DNA of 64,000 nt from Amborella trichopoda. Taxonomy: Eukaryota; Streptophyta; Magnoliopsida; Amborellales; Amborellaceae. Below are positions 9,233 to 19,180 of this stretch, piece after piece. The first letter of the stretch is position 1, and each line of letters opens with the position of its first letter. The position numbers and the translations under genes are program-made. The stretch is taken from contig NW_006499617.1 of assembly GCF_000471905.2 (NCBI RefSeq), positions 3,231,259 through 3,295,258 on the forward strand. The letters are read 5' to 3'. Under the pieces are notes generated by a model. That model ran no database searches. It worked only from the letters and a program-made list of their open reading frames with translations, and was not told the origin of the DNA.

Positions 9233-9616
9233 GACTAGAGGACATGTTAAGCCTTATGCTGTCAGTCTTGTCGTCGAGCAGTTTAGCCGCAGCACCAGTA
9301 TGAGTCTTCGTGCCCATCTAGCTGCTACATCAAGTTAACCGTGGTGCTAGATTAGTCAGTGTGTTGGTTTTGACGTCAAGTAGTTCAGCCGTCGTGCCAG
9401 TCAGAGCCACTGTACCTGTCTAGCTACCACATCAAATCAGCCACCGCACTAGTCTTGCCTCTATGACAGTCTAGCTACCTGGTCAAATGTTTTCTTTGTT
9501 ATTCATTTTTGTTATCTCTTTTCTCCTCTTTTATTTCCTTATTCTATTTCTTCCTACTCTCTTTCTCTGTATTGACCATATTAACCTTCATTCATTTCGA
9601 AAAACACACATTTCAG

Positions 9617-9800
9617 CTTTAAAGTACTGGTTGAAAGCCATACCAGTCTTTAGAGCCATATCTTTAAAGTACTGGTAGAAAGCGATACCAGTCTTTAGAG
9701 CTCTTTCTTTAAAGTGCTAGTTGAAAGCCCTACAAGTCTTTTAGTTCCTTCCTTGGAGTACTGGGTGAAAAATAGACCAGCCTCTAAGAGTTTATTTTTC
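9617..9800 (+). repeat. Tandem ~46-base repeats with ACTGGT/ACCAGT hairpins
   Basis: Four diverging units of about 46 bases, each of the form AAAGTACTGGT-(10)-ACCAGTCTTT. ACTGGT and ACCAGT are exact inverted repeats in the first two units and decay in the third and fourth. In LTR transcripts these would form a run of short hairpins. Confidence 0.7.
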
Positions 9801-10065
9801 TTCTCTTTGAGAGATTATTTGAAATTCATACTCATCTTTCATTTTCTAAAATTCCCCCCCCCTTATTTTCTCTCATCTTTATTCTACTCTCTTTTCTTTG
9901 TCTGGAAGACCAACTGAACATCAGACTGGTCTCCATCTCTTTATTCTACCCCTTGAATATATGCTCGTGTGCATTCACCTAAAGGCAAAGTGAGGTCCTC
10001 TGACCCACTTGTCTTGTATACTAACATGTACGTGTTTAACTACAGAATCAGGAGAGAACTAGCAG

Positions 10066-10175
10066 TAGGCCTGGGGGGCTTTCCATTGTGATCTAAGAGG
10101 GTGCCTATGCGAGTCAATCATAGGCTTGGGGGTCTTTCCATTGTGATCTAAGAGGGTGCCCATGCGAGTCAGCCC
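10066..10175 (+). repeat. 55-base tandem duplication near the LTR end
   Basis: TAGGCCTGGGGGGCTTTCCA at 10066 and TAGGCTTGGGGGTCTTTCCA at 10121 begin two nearly identical units with GTGATCTAAGAGGGTGCC and TGCGAGTCA. The corresponding place in the other LTR copies (40848-40895 and 41780-41835) has a single unit, so the duplication is specific to Tat-A. Confidence 0.8.
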
Positions 10176-10371
10176 GAGTGCGCCACGAACCTAGGTGAGG
10201 TGTGTCCCGCCTCACACCCTAATTCCTCTCTCACCGGTTGGTGTACCTTCCCTTGTTTTTTAGACAAAGTTCAAAAGAGAGGGATCTCAAGTCCTGCGTT
10301 CTCTTTGAAATCTAAGACACATGCCACCAGATCAACCTGACCCAGGGGCGAGATCGAGGTATCTAACCAGC

Positions 10372-10392
10372 TTGACGACTCCACTAAGGATA
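10372..10392 (+). promoter_or_regulatory. Primer-binding site, tRNA-Arg type (Tat-A)
   Basis: TTGACGACTCCACTAAGGAT starts two bases after the LTR end CTAACCA. It resembles the plant Ogre/Retand primer site TGGCGACTCTGCTGGGGAC, complementary to the 3' end of an arginine tRNA. The Tat-B site (23405-23425, minus strand) has the same design with TGGCAACTCCACTGAGGAC. Several changes from the consensus fit an old copy. Confidence 0.6.
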
Positions 10393-11700
10393 CACTGCCT
10401 CATCATCGGATCGTCCTTGTTTGGTCCACTTTCTTTTTATTTTTGTTATTGCACCACATGGCTTTTGGGTTCTCTAACCCATTTATCCAAATCAGGGACT
10501 TTCTGATCCCCCATTTTCAAACTCACCCCGGGAATAGGTTCTCAGAGTCTCGTTCCCAACTTTCCTCTTGAGCGAAGACCTAGTGTCCATCTCCCAGGTT
10601 CTGACCTGGATAGGTGTGAGGAGGGAATTGAAAGTCCCTAACTCCCTATCTCCAAGATTTAGTGGACCTCCCAACAAAGTACCTTGCATGGGTGGCACAC
10701 TTGCCCCCACGCATAGCATGCACCATGTCACCGGCAAGTGACTTGCTGGTCAAATTGCCAAGGTACGCTAGAAGGCTGCTCAGTCCCTAGCTGAAAAAGG
10801 CAAACAAGTTGTTGTTGCTCATATGCGTCGCTGCAAGGCTACCCCCTACATTGGTCCACCTCAGCGAGTCTCTATGCTTAGAGACTCAAAACATGAAGGA
10901 GGAGACCCTGGGGCCTCCATCTCTCGCACACACATTAAGGCTCGAAGGTCATTCGCTCGAGCCAGACCTCAGGACAACCCTCGTATTGCCTCGATTCGGT
11001 GTCCAGGATTGGGTCTCCTCATGATAAATCCTGCCTGTGCATGCATGAGCATCCCACCTCTTGGGGCGACGTTGTTCCAGCACCGACCCGAGTACACGAG
11101 AGACAACCCCTCGTCTTCTCTCTCAGCACACACTTGCGCACCCTGTAAGAGGTAGACTCCCGCTTATTCCCTTAAAGACATGTGCTCACGGTTTTCGGCC
11201 TCCTAAAGCCAAACTGGTTACTCGAGCTCGTGTTGACACCCAAATCACTTGGAATTCTGCCTCAAGGGGCGCACACACGCCACCATCATGGACTGCTCCT
11301 GGCTCCCGACTTAAAACACCGTTGCGAGTCCACCCCTACTCCAATCGCCCCTTCTCCTCAAGGCAAGCACCTTAAGACGTGGTACTCGAAGACCTTCCCC
11401 AAGAGTACCATCTTGAGCGAACCCCATCAAGTCGGTCATGTCTCGGGAATCCACAAAAGAGCTCGGGCCAAAGACTCAATGGGCGACGAAGTCCTTCATC
11501 GCCTGACTTCTTTGAACCCAAAGCAGAGGCCCGGATTGACCCTTGTTCGAGGTCCACACCCCTTGCCTCATCTCATGGAGATGGCTCTCTCATGCCCAAG
11601 AAAAGTGGACCAATCCTGGTCCCAATCCCAGTTTTGGAGAGTGGTGCATCAAAATCTCAAGGCTAAACATGACAAAGGTCTTTGAATCCTCATCAGGGAA
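10393..11700 (+). pseudogene. Tat-A leader and gag N-terminal region
   Basis: This 1.3-kb stretch joins the primer site to the recognisable gag. It has several medium open frames on the plus strand (10823-11155, 11182-11685) rich in Pro, Arg, Ser and His, with no domain I recognise. In Ogre-type elements an extra ORF precedes gag here, so part of this may be a decayed ORF1; the frames show no conserved counterpart in Tat-C, whose equivalent region (25391-26290) looks different. Long uninterrupted frames on both strands reflect the high GC content. Confidence 0.4.
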
Positions 11701-12660
11701 GTGACTAAGACAATCAAGGCAACCAGCCCCGTTGACCTTCTTCCCAAGAACCCTTTCTACCCACTCCAGAAGTCAATAAAGCTTGAGGAAGAAGCACCAA
11801 AATCTTGTGTGGTTGTGAGAGTCGTAGGAGATGATCTGACCTCGCAGCACCCACGGTCCCAAGATCGTCTAGAACCGATTCTCACGCGCTCTGTATACAA
11901 GGCTCAAATTCAGTTGGGGAATGCTGAGCCCCTAGTAACTGACTTGCCATGACCGGTACGGCATCCACGCAAGGTCTTGACTACACCAGAGACTGACTTC
12001 CCAGAAGAAAAGGTCAGTGTGATGGTCATCAATAAACCTAATGACAACCAAGAAGAACGCATGCATAGGTTCAAACACATGGTGCGAGCAATGATGGAGA
12101 AGATCGACAGCATGGAAAGCATGCAGTCTTCAACCAATTTGTCCCATCATGAGGCCAACTCCCATCACTTGGATAATGCAACTCTAAGGCAGCCTCCTCC
12201 TATCTCACAAGACAATTTCGTCCCTTGCCCCGTCTCATAGATAGATATTGATCCGATGGTTACCCACAGCCTATGGAACAGGCAGATTCCAGGTATGTAG
12301 GGAACAACACTTTACCAAAAGCTGTACCCCTCGTATATTGATCAAGTCCCATTTCCCCCTAATTACCAAAAGGGGAGGCTACCCCTATGTAATGGCACAA
12401 CTTCTCCGCATCAGCATATCGCTCATTTCCAAGTAGCATGTCAGGAGACAACATCTGATGGGAGACTCCTCTGCCAGTTTGTTGAGACCCTCGATGGTCC
12501 AGCTTTTCAGTGGTAGGCTCTGCTTCCTCCTAACCCAGTGCATACTTGGGAGGACATGGAGCGACTGTTCTACCAACACTTATATGGGGTCGAGAGAGAG
12601 GTCCAAACCATCGAGCTTCTCACCTTGACCCAAGAGCTAGACGAGCCATGACTTGAACGG
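11701..12660 (+). pseudogene. Tat-A gag (capsid domain)
   Basis: Tat-type Gag remnant. Recognisable blocks are NPFYPLQKSIKLEEEAP (from 11750), DFPEEKVSVMVINKPND (from 11995), YPSYIDQVPFPPNYQKG (from about 12328), then the retrotransposon gag core with DGRLLCQFVETLDGPAFQW and PPNPVHTWEDMERLFYQHLY (to about 12580). The same blocks occur in Tat-C (26440-27080) and, on the minus strand, in Tat-B (20930-21310). Gag forms the virus-like particle that packages the RNA. Stops near 12238 and 12297, a small frame change near 12300 and loss of the region after IELLTLTQ break it. Confidence 0.75.
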
Positions 12661-13600
12661 GTGCTAAGGTTTCCAAACCATGGTCACAGAGAAAGTGCAG
12701 AGAAGTCACCTTGCTTCCACCGCTCTAGAAGTCGACCCTCAAGTCATTACTCCCATTCAAGAAGATATTTCAATGCAAGCCTCCAGTCATGATACTTCTA
12801 ATCCGCAGGAACCCTTGACTTCCCAACCATGGAAACTATATCACGAGCGGAGCAAATTGAAGTCCCTAAAATGAGAGGCAATTCGTCAAGCTAGACCAAC
12901 CCCTGAATCTAGCAAAACCGAACGGGTGCTCTCAAAGGGTATCAGGAGGAGACCGACATCAAAGTCCGCCAGTCAGAAGAATAAGATTCCCCAACCTCGA
13001 GTCGAGGAGGAGTTCCTCAAACCCCTTCCTCCACTACCGACCTTGCAAGACTTCTTTCCTACTCCCTCTTCTCGTCAAGAAGAAATCCCTGAGTCATCAT
13101 CTACTCAAGTCATGTCAAATGAGGGTGACGATATTAAAAGCACCCCCCAACGGTCTAAGTAGGGGGAAGACCCAAAAGATCCTCTGTACACGTCCAACTC
13201 TAGTGATGACGTAAAATGTTGCCCGAATCGATCCGATATAGGAGATGACCTTAAAAGCCCCTCACCTCCTAACCCCTCTTCTTCTTCTCCCGCTTCTTCT
13301 ATTACCTCTTTTGCAGGTACGACTCCGGAGTGCCTAGATTTTAAGGCCCTTGATAAGGAATTGGAGGGTTCTAATATCAACAGACGACATTGGAGGCGGC
13401 TGAGAAGGACGTTGGCTCAGGCAATCGGGTTTCTGATAGTTGCTGATGCTTTAGCAGCTCATGCCAGGACAAAATCTGGTCCTGCTACTAGGGAAAGCGG
13501 CAAGAAGGGCATACGGCCCAAAGTAAAGAAACCTCAGTGGCCTTTTGAGCCCGACTTCGAGCAAAGGCTGAGAGAGTCACGAGGGTAGAGCTTCTATACC
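12661..13600 (+). pseudogene. Tat-A gag C-terminal / pre-protease region
   Basis: Plus-strand frames here (IPQPRVEEEFLKPLPPLPTL near 12990 and ADALAAHARTKSG near 13450) match the order of Tat-C at 28540-28980, including the non-coding-looking words AAAAGCACCCCCCAACGGT and GTCCAACTCTAGTGATGACG. This is the Pro-rich linker between the gag knuckles and the protease. The zinc-knuckle modules seen in Tat-C are missing, apparently through a deletion near 12660. Three stops split the region. Confidence 0.6.
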
Positions 13601-14329
13601 CAGGAAGCCTGCCTCATGGTTAAGATCACCGAAGCATCAACCAACACAGGACAAATGAATCTAAGGTAGGGGAAGACACTGCAGCCTCCCACGCAAAAAC
13701 CGAAGCTATTAAAGTATCCTGGTCAACCACTTCTCTCACCAATCCTTAAATATCCGGGGTCACCTCTAATCCCATACACCCAACCACTCGGTAAACCTCA
13801 ACCTCAAATCTCCACTCCACTAATTCAAGCTCCATCTACCCAATCTGCCCAAATTTCTCAAACCATGCCGGTTGCACAGCAAAATCAGCAAGCATACCAA
13901 AACAAACCTCCTCCATCTAAGCCTGTCCCTCGACCTACCATTCCACCCAAACCTATGACAGACACAGTGGTATATCATGATGACTCTCGTGAAGTTATAC
14001 CTGTCTTCATGATCATTGAGTCTCAATCCTCTTGTGACTTTCAAAACGAGCTCCTTCTTGAGGTGGACCCTTCCATCGGCCGGCAAGAGAATAATATAAG
14101 AATCATGTCCCACGCCAGAACCTTACTAGAGGAAGAGATGTCAGGAGAATGCATCTCTACATTTGAGGTTGATGAAAAGCCCTACGAATCCAATGATGAA
14201 GAATTACAGGAAGCCCCAAAAGAATGGGAGGAAGGTGGGCAAGCCATGGCTGACGAGCTTGAGGAAATAAATCTAGGGGATGAAACTGACCCTAGATCAA
14301 CTTTCATCTCGACAAATATGTCATCATAG
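13601..14329 (+). pseudogene. Tat-A linker with protease deleted
   Basis: Frame 13865-14329 is Pro-rich at first (KPPPSKPVPRPTIPPKP), then acidic (NDEELQEAPKEWEEGG), and ends GDETDPRSTFIS, which normally leads into the RT N-terminus of Tat elements. The protease active-site strand and the GRPWLH strand, both visible in Tat-C at 29615-29870, are absent. Deletion between about 13600 and 13990 is the simplest reading. Confidence 0.5.
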
Positions 14330-15130
14330 GAGAAAAAGAATTATACCCCTTTCTTGCGAGCAAATCGTTATGTCTTTGCCTGACATTATCATGAGATGAG
14401 CGGTCTAGATCCTCAAGTTGCAGTCCGTCTTCTCGGCATCGACCCATCCTTCAAGCCCATAAAGCAAAAAGCAAGAAGGTTCAGACCTAACCTCTAGATG
14501 CAGATCAATGCTGAGGCGAATAAGCTCAGACAAGCAGGTTTCCCTCGTGAAGTCAAGTACCCGAAATGGCTGGTGAATGTTGTCTCAGTCAAGAAGAAAA
14601 ACGAGCAAATCAAGGTTTGCATCAATTTCCACGACATGAATGCCACTTGCTTAAAAGATGACTTCTCGTTGCTACTTACGAAGATGTTGATTGACTCCAC
14701 AGTTCATTGCCAAATCTTCTCCTTCAAGGATGGGTATTCCGGGTACAATCAGATAAGGATGGCACCAGAAGATGAGGAAGCCACTATGTTCCTTACTCCA
14801 AAAGGAGTCTTCTGTTACACTATGATGCCCTTTGGATTGAAAAACGTGATTGCTACGTATAAATGAGCAATGACAACCATCTTCAAGGACATCATGCACA
14901 AGGACGTAGAGTGCTATGTGGATGACTTGGTGGTAAAGTCCGAAAGGAAAGATGCTCATATGCATGATCTTGAAAAGGTGTTTGAGCGGTTACGCCTCCA
15001 TCAGCTCAAGATGAATCCTTTGAAATGCGCTTTTGGCATGCACTCAGGAAAGTTCTTGGGATTCATCATTAGACACTGAGGGCTTGAAGTTGAGCTAGTC
15101 AAAATCATGGCAATCGAAGAAATGTCGCCA
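14330..15130 (+). pseudogene. Tat-A reverse transcriptase
   Basis: RT blocks run in one frame with a few stops: MSGLDPQVAVRLLGID (14396), VNVVSVKKKNEQIKVCINFH (14573-14632), FKDGYSGYNQIRMAPEDEEA (14725-14784), MMPFGLKN (14821) and the catalytic strand CYVDDLVVKS (14912-14941) with both Asp residues of YVDD kept. The thumb is visible as HQLKMNPLKCAFGMHSGKFL. Stops interrupt at 14497, 14864, 15077 and 15142. Length and order match a gypsy RT; the domain would make cDNA from the element RNA. Confidence 0.85.
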
Positions 15131-15780
15131 CCAACGACACTGTGAGAACTACAGTCTCTTCAAGGGCAGTTGGCCTATATTCGTAGGTTCATCTCAAACC
15201 TCTCAGGATGATGTAAACCTTTTACACACCTATTAAAGAAAGATACCCCATTCATATGGGATAAAGCATGCCAAGAAGCACTTGATGACATCAAGGAATA
15301 TCTACTAAATCCTTTGGTGCTCTCCATGCCAGTGTTAAGGAGGCTTCTCATCTTATATGTGACCGCTCTCGATGAGTCACTTGGCGCATTACTAGCACAA
15401 AACAATGATGAAGGGAAGGAAACTGCCTTATACTACCTAAGCCGCAGCAAGGGGCTGAAAAGAATTATCCGCCCATTGAGAAGATGTTCCTGGCATTAAT
15501 CTTCGCAGTACAGAAGCTCCATCACTATTTGCTCTGTCAAAAGATACGGCTCATATCAAGAGCAGACCCCGTCAAATTTCTTATGACACGCCCATGCCTA
15601 ATAGGAAGTCTTGCTAAATGGGCATTATTGTTGATAGAATTCAACATCACATATATACCATAAAAGGCTGTCAAGGGTCCAACCTTGACGGATTTTCTAG
15701 TAGCACATCCAATCCCGGCAGAATCTCTTTTATCAAGTGATCTCCCTAATGAAGAGGTATTTTGTGCGGAACTTGCCCAT
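15131..15780 (+). pseudogene. Tat-A first RNase H (gypsy type) and connection
   Basis: The connection TPFIWDKACQEALDDIKEYL (15249-15308) leads to the RNase H strand LYVTALDESLGALLAQ (15355-15402), then TALYYLSRSKGL, and after a frame change near 15470 IEKMFLALIFAVQKLHHYL and WALLLIEFNITYIP. The catalytic Asp of the first strand lies in an altered context. The domain removes RNA from the RNA-DNA hybrid. A near-identical segment, in better condition, opens Tat-F at 56714. Confidence 0.75.
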
Positions 15781-16186
15781 GCGTAGAAGATGTACTTAGG
15801 TGGGGCCTTCCAATCTGACCGAGGAGGTGTCAGAGTAGTGTTCCTGACTCCGCGGGGGGTTGTAATTCCTCTATCCTTCTCTCTCTCTGAAGCTGATTCG
15901 CATAATGAGGTTAAGTATCAGGCTCCCATAATTGGATTGGAGATCTCCTTCGATCTAAACTTGGAGCAGGTCGCTATCTTTGATGACTCTGAGTTGGTGA
16001 TATGGTAGCTCAAGGGAATTTATGACGTGAGAAAGGACACTCTTAAGCCTTATCATGACATTGCAAAATCTTATATCGCACAATTTTATGATGTTTCCTC
16101 AAGTCACATCCCTAGAAGGTTAAATTCGCAGGCTGATGCACTAGCAAAGCTCAGAGCCACCATTCAATTGTCCACGTCATGTCTGC
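15781..16186 (+). pseudogene. Tat-A second (archaeal-type) RNase H
   Basis: This is the extra RNase H typical of the Tat lineage. Motifs: MYLGGAFQSDRGGVRVVFLT (15790), where the normal YFDGA first strand has lost its Asp (reads LGG); NEVKYQ with the catalytic Glu (15907); FDDSELVIW with the next Asp (15979); and HIPRRLNSQADALAKL with the final Asp (16108-16155). The equivalent in Tat-F (57085-57500) keeps the first Asp but has the last as Asn. A stop follows ELVIW. The element breaks off just after ATIQLST, and integrase is not present. Confidence 0.75.
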
Positions 16187-16190
16187 ATAT

Positions 16191-16283
16191 GGTAGAGTGT
16201 TGATGCCTGCGAGGGCAGCTTGTGACCCAGGCGGGAAGTGCCCACGAAGGGTAGAGTGTTGATGCCCATAGGGGCAGCTTGTA
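16191..16283. repeat. 59-base tandem duplication at the Tat-A/Tat-B junction
   Basis: GGTAGAGTGTTGATGCC starts at 16191 and again at 16250, each followed by a GAGGGCAGCTTGT- or TAGGGGCAGCTTGT-type segment. It lies directly at the point where Tat-A coding similarity ends, so it marks the start of the inserted sequence or a repair scar. Confidence 0.75.
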
Positions 16284-17900
16284 TTATGAAGGCAGAATGT
16301 GGTTGATGAAGCGTCTACAGTCTGGCATGAGGTTAGAGAGAGAGTGACACTTGGAAGGCGAGGCAACGGAAGAGATCCATCATGCGATGAGTTGATGATG
16401 ATTTGTTGGAAGCAGGGCGACGAAAGATTTGACCATGATGCTTTGAAAGTGTCGTCTAGAACGCGAGGCGTCAGACGGTTTAAATGTCAGTTGAATGAGG
16501 TGCCAATATGATGACACGTGTCCATGTAGTTGGACGACGTGCTGCTCGAGAAGGGGCGAGCTTTGATGATGGGCCTATGGTGGCTACAAAGAGAGCCTAG
16601 GCCAGAGAGCATGAGGGCAGATCTTCCACTTGTCTTTGTAAATTTCCTTGCTTGCAACTCCTATTGGTGGAGGATGAGCGAAGAATTTTCTTTCTTTTGT
16701 GCTTCGTCGGGAAGCCAACTCCTATGTTGGGGCTGGCTGTCAGGTCCTGGCTTTTGGGGTGCATCTGAGCGTTAGGCGTCTGGTTGAAGACGTTCTACCC
16801 AATGGAAGGCGGTAGTGGATTCTTGCTAAATGGCGAGCCTATGGCTTTAGGGCCCCTCGGTTTGTACGAAATCCATAGCACAAGGTCCAAGGCTGTGTGT
16901 AATCGCTTGGATGAACCATGGCTATGGCTGGCGGGAGCATCTGACCCAAGCTTTTGCTTGTAGCTGCTCCTTTAGACCAGCGCTTGGCTCTTTGTCTTCT
17001 TCGTCGAACAAAAGGTTATGACCCCTCGTCTCGAATGGCAGGAGACTTGTTCCAGAATGGTTGTACTTCCATGTGGCTACTAATTGGTGTAACCACGATT
17101 ATGTAATCTGTTTCATTCACGAAATAAACCTCCATTTTTTCTTGGACGTTCATTGTTGTTCTACATTTTTTGTTTGCTTTGTCTTCTTTTTGTTCAGCTC
17201 AGTTCTTATCCCTGCTGATGATAACGATAAGAAATGGCCGATGGAATGCTCGTCTTGCCCATGGGGCAGCTGCTGCCTGACATGACTCGGTGGTTGGGAC
17301 GCCCTTATAGGCTTTCGTCGCAACCCTTGGGATCTGCATCATTTATGATTTTCGTAAGGACCCCGCATTTCATTTTTATTTTATTTATTTTTTGAAGACC
17401 ACAGAGGGTCCTGTGCGTGTGGTGGGAAAAAGGAATGAAGTTCTCTTGCCTGTTGAGTGTAGTGGTGCGAGAGTGTGCACTGAGCTTTTGAGTGGGCTTG
17501 GGATTTGTACAGATCGAGAAGGGAAGGGTTGCGTACATGAGAGGCGTTTTGACGGCTGTAGGTATGTCGTCTTCGATGAGCCATGTTACACATGCGAAGC
17601 AGTAAATGTTGAATGAGAAGGCTGCGCTGGCGTTGTACGGTGTCTTAATTGCACTCCCTTCTGGCACTCTCTCTGGACAGAGCATGATCTCCCACACGTG
17701 TGAGGCATCGCTTCGCGTGTTGTTCATACTTTCATACCTCTAAGTCATGCGGTGTTTCACTAGTGCGATGATTTAGTTTACGTGCCGGTTGTGCTTTGGC
17801 ATGTGTGTCCCGTTTTCAACACTTCGACATGCGTGACACCGACATTCTCTCATGCTTAGGCCATGCATCTTTTTGTTGACTCACCTCTCTCGGGCTTTAC
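16284..17900. other. Unassigned block, possible 3' LTR part of Tat-B
   Basis: This 1.6-kb GC-moderate stretch separates the junction repeat from the opposite-strand ORF of Tat-B, which is where the 3' LTR of Tat-B should lie. It shows no obvious match to the Tat-B LTR at 23428-25390; the two could be non-overlapping parts of one long LTR. Small open frames on both strands have no recognisable domain. C/T-rich words (CACCTCTCTCGGGC near 17882) could be the complement of a polypurine tract. Confidence 0.35.
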
Positions 17901-18042
17901 AAAGAGAGATGTACCAGCGTGGCTTTCACTTTCCTCAAGGATTTTCATCTAAAGTTGAAGAAACCTAGTCCCCTTTCTGTCTGCTTCCCTTCTTTATCAG
18001 TATTCTTGGAGCAGAGCTCCTCGTTGCACTCTTGCATCGACG

Positions 18043-19180
18043 ATGGTTGACACCAGCTCGACTCCTTCTCCAGGTAATGTTGCTTCCTTATTAGCTCGAG
18101 CGTACCCTTGCCGTGGTCACAGTGTTATTTCTTTTGCTCCTAAATCTAATCCTTTTTCTTTTGCAGTAGCTAAGTGCGTGAAAGTGGAGGCTTCCCTGGT
18201 TCCATCCTCTTCCCTAGTGACACCGACATCGATCGGGGCAGAGGCTGAGGGAGAAGTCTTAGGTGTCGACTTGGTGTCCTCTGGGACTTAAGTTTCAGGT
18301 GGTTCAGGACCATCATGGAGGATGGAATCAAACCCATCGATCCCTTTTCCAATGCCATTAGTGCCACCAGGGTTTGAGGTTTTCACCTCAAGGGCACAAG
18401 TAGGTTTTCACCCCTTGTCTTTGTCTCTCGTGGGTGGGGATCCCATGCCTGATGTTCTACCCTCTACTTTCACTGGTCATGTGGCGCTGGTCCCATCGGC
18501 GTCAGAGGCTGGAGTGCTCACTATGAGGCACATGGTTTGCACAGGCCTCTAAAGGCTGAGAGAATGCACTCTTCCTAATCTCAAGAAGGAAATCAAGGTC
18601 ATCAAGGTTTGCACAACAGGCTTAGAATTTGTGTACCCTAAAAAGGAACCTTTGACCAGTTGAAGGAGTTGTCGAGGGATCTCGCGGACTGGGCATCCAT
18701 GTCCAACTTAAGCGAGGCCGCAGTGCCGAAGATCCTCGATGCATGCATAGCCTCCTTATGAGAGAGATTGGCGAAGCAGCAGACCTTCCTGTAGGATTAT
18801 GAGGTGGAGAGGGAGCAGCTTACCGCCATGAATACTCGCTAAGTCAAGGAAGAGGTCGAACTCTCCCGTGAGCTAGTGGACGTAGAGGGTGAGATCGCCT
18901 CCCTGCAAGTCCATGCAGCTGATTTGAGAGCTCGCTGGCATCAAAATAGGGAAGTGATGGCCGTGAGGTCTCGCAGACTGGTGCTCGTCATCTTTGATGT
19001 GGAGAAGCTCCTTCGTTCATCCGAGAGAGTCACAAAGAGTGTTTCTCTCTTTGAAGAGCAAAAGCAAGCAGCACTAGAAGATGCACAGGTTCTGAGGCCG
19101 AAGATGCACGAGGCGCTTGACCATTTTTTTGGCCTCTTATTTTTCATTCTTTATACAGGCTTTAGCTGTCTGCCAACATT
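18043..19180 (+). pseudogene. Tat-B opposite-strand ORF with coiled-coil C-terminus
   Basis: This ORF runs against Tat-B gag. It starts MVDTSSTPSP at 18043, continues with a Ser/Pro/Val-rich region through one in-frame TAA near 18289 to about 18551, and then, in other frames, gives a heptad-rich part: ELSRDLADWASMSNLSEAAV (18670), DVEGEIASLQVHAADLRARW (18879-18938) and LFEEQKQAALEDAQVLRPKM (19047-19106), stopping in non-coding DNA after about 19180. The layout (variable N-terminus, acidic/Ser linker, coiled coil, placed between the gag-pol side and the 3' LTR, antisense) parallels Tat-C 30993-33840, but no plant mobile domain is visible. Extra antisense ORFs are documented for Tat elements. 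Confidence 0.5.
18074..18166 (+). other. Possible 93-base intron in the Tat-B opposite-strand ORF
   Basis: CTCCAG|GTAATGTTGC at 18068-18083 matches a 5' splice site, and CCTTTTTCTTTTGCAG|TAGC at 18151-18170 is an excellent plant 3' splice site with a pyrimidine tract. The interval is 93 bases, a multiple of three, and T-rich relative to its neighbours. Both the spliced and unspliced forms continue in the same frame (into VAKCVKVEASLVPSS). Confidence 0.5.

Larger units (their letters stand above)
7480..10369 (+). repeat. Tat-A 5' LTR, 5'-truncated
   Basis: From about 7480 onward the sequence follows the Tat-C LTR from about 38230 and the Tat-F LTR from about 63150, with shared words such as AATCTGACATGTCTAA and TCGTCTCGTCA. 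It ends CTAACCA at 10369, two bases before the primer site; the Tat-C LTR ends with the same CTAACCA at 41090. Compared with the 6.06-kb Tat-C LTR, about the first 3.2 kb is missing. Bases 7342-7479 match neither neighbour. Confidence 0.75.
7480..16186 (+). mobile_element. Tat-A: 3'-truncated Ty3/gypsy Tat-lineage element
   Basis: In order: partial 5' LTR (7480-10369), primer site, leader, gag, spacer, RT, RNase H and a second (archaeal-type) RNase H. The dual RNase H is the hallmark of the plant Tat lineage (Ogre, Retand and relatives). The protease core, integrase, antisense ORF and 3' LTR are absent: the element ends abruptly at 16186 where Tat-B sequence begins. Every domain carries stops or frameshifts. 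Its LTR and gag are closest to those of Tat-C. Confidence 0.8.

Noticed and set aside
8861..9238. 125-codon Leu/Phe/Ser-rich frame
   Set aside because: Translation of a CT-rich tract in LTR U5. The hydrophobic look is due to TTC/CTC/TCT codons, not membrane segments.
11182..11685. 167-codon frame before Tat-A gag as a separate gene
   Set aside because: Several competing frames of similar length on both strands and no conservation in Tat-C; included only as leader region.
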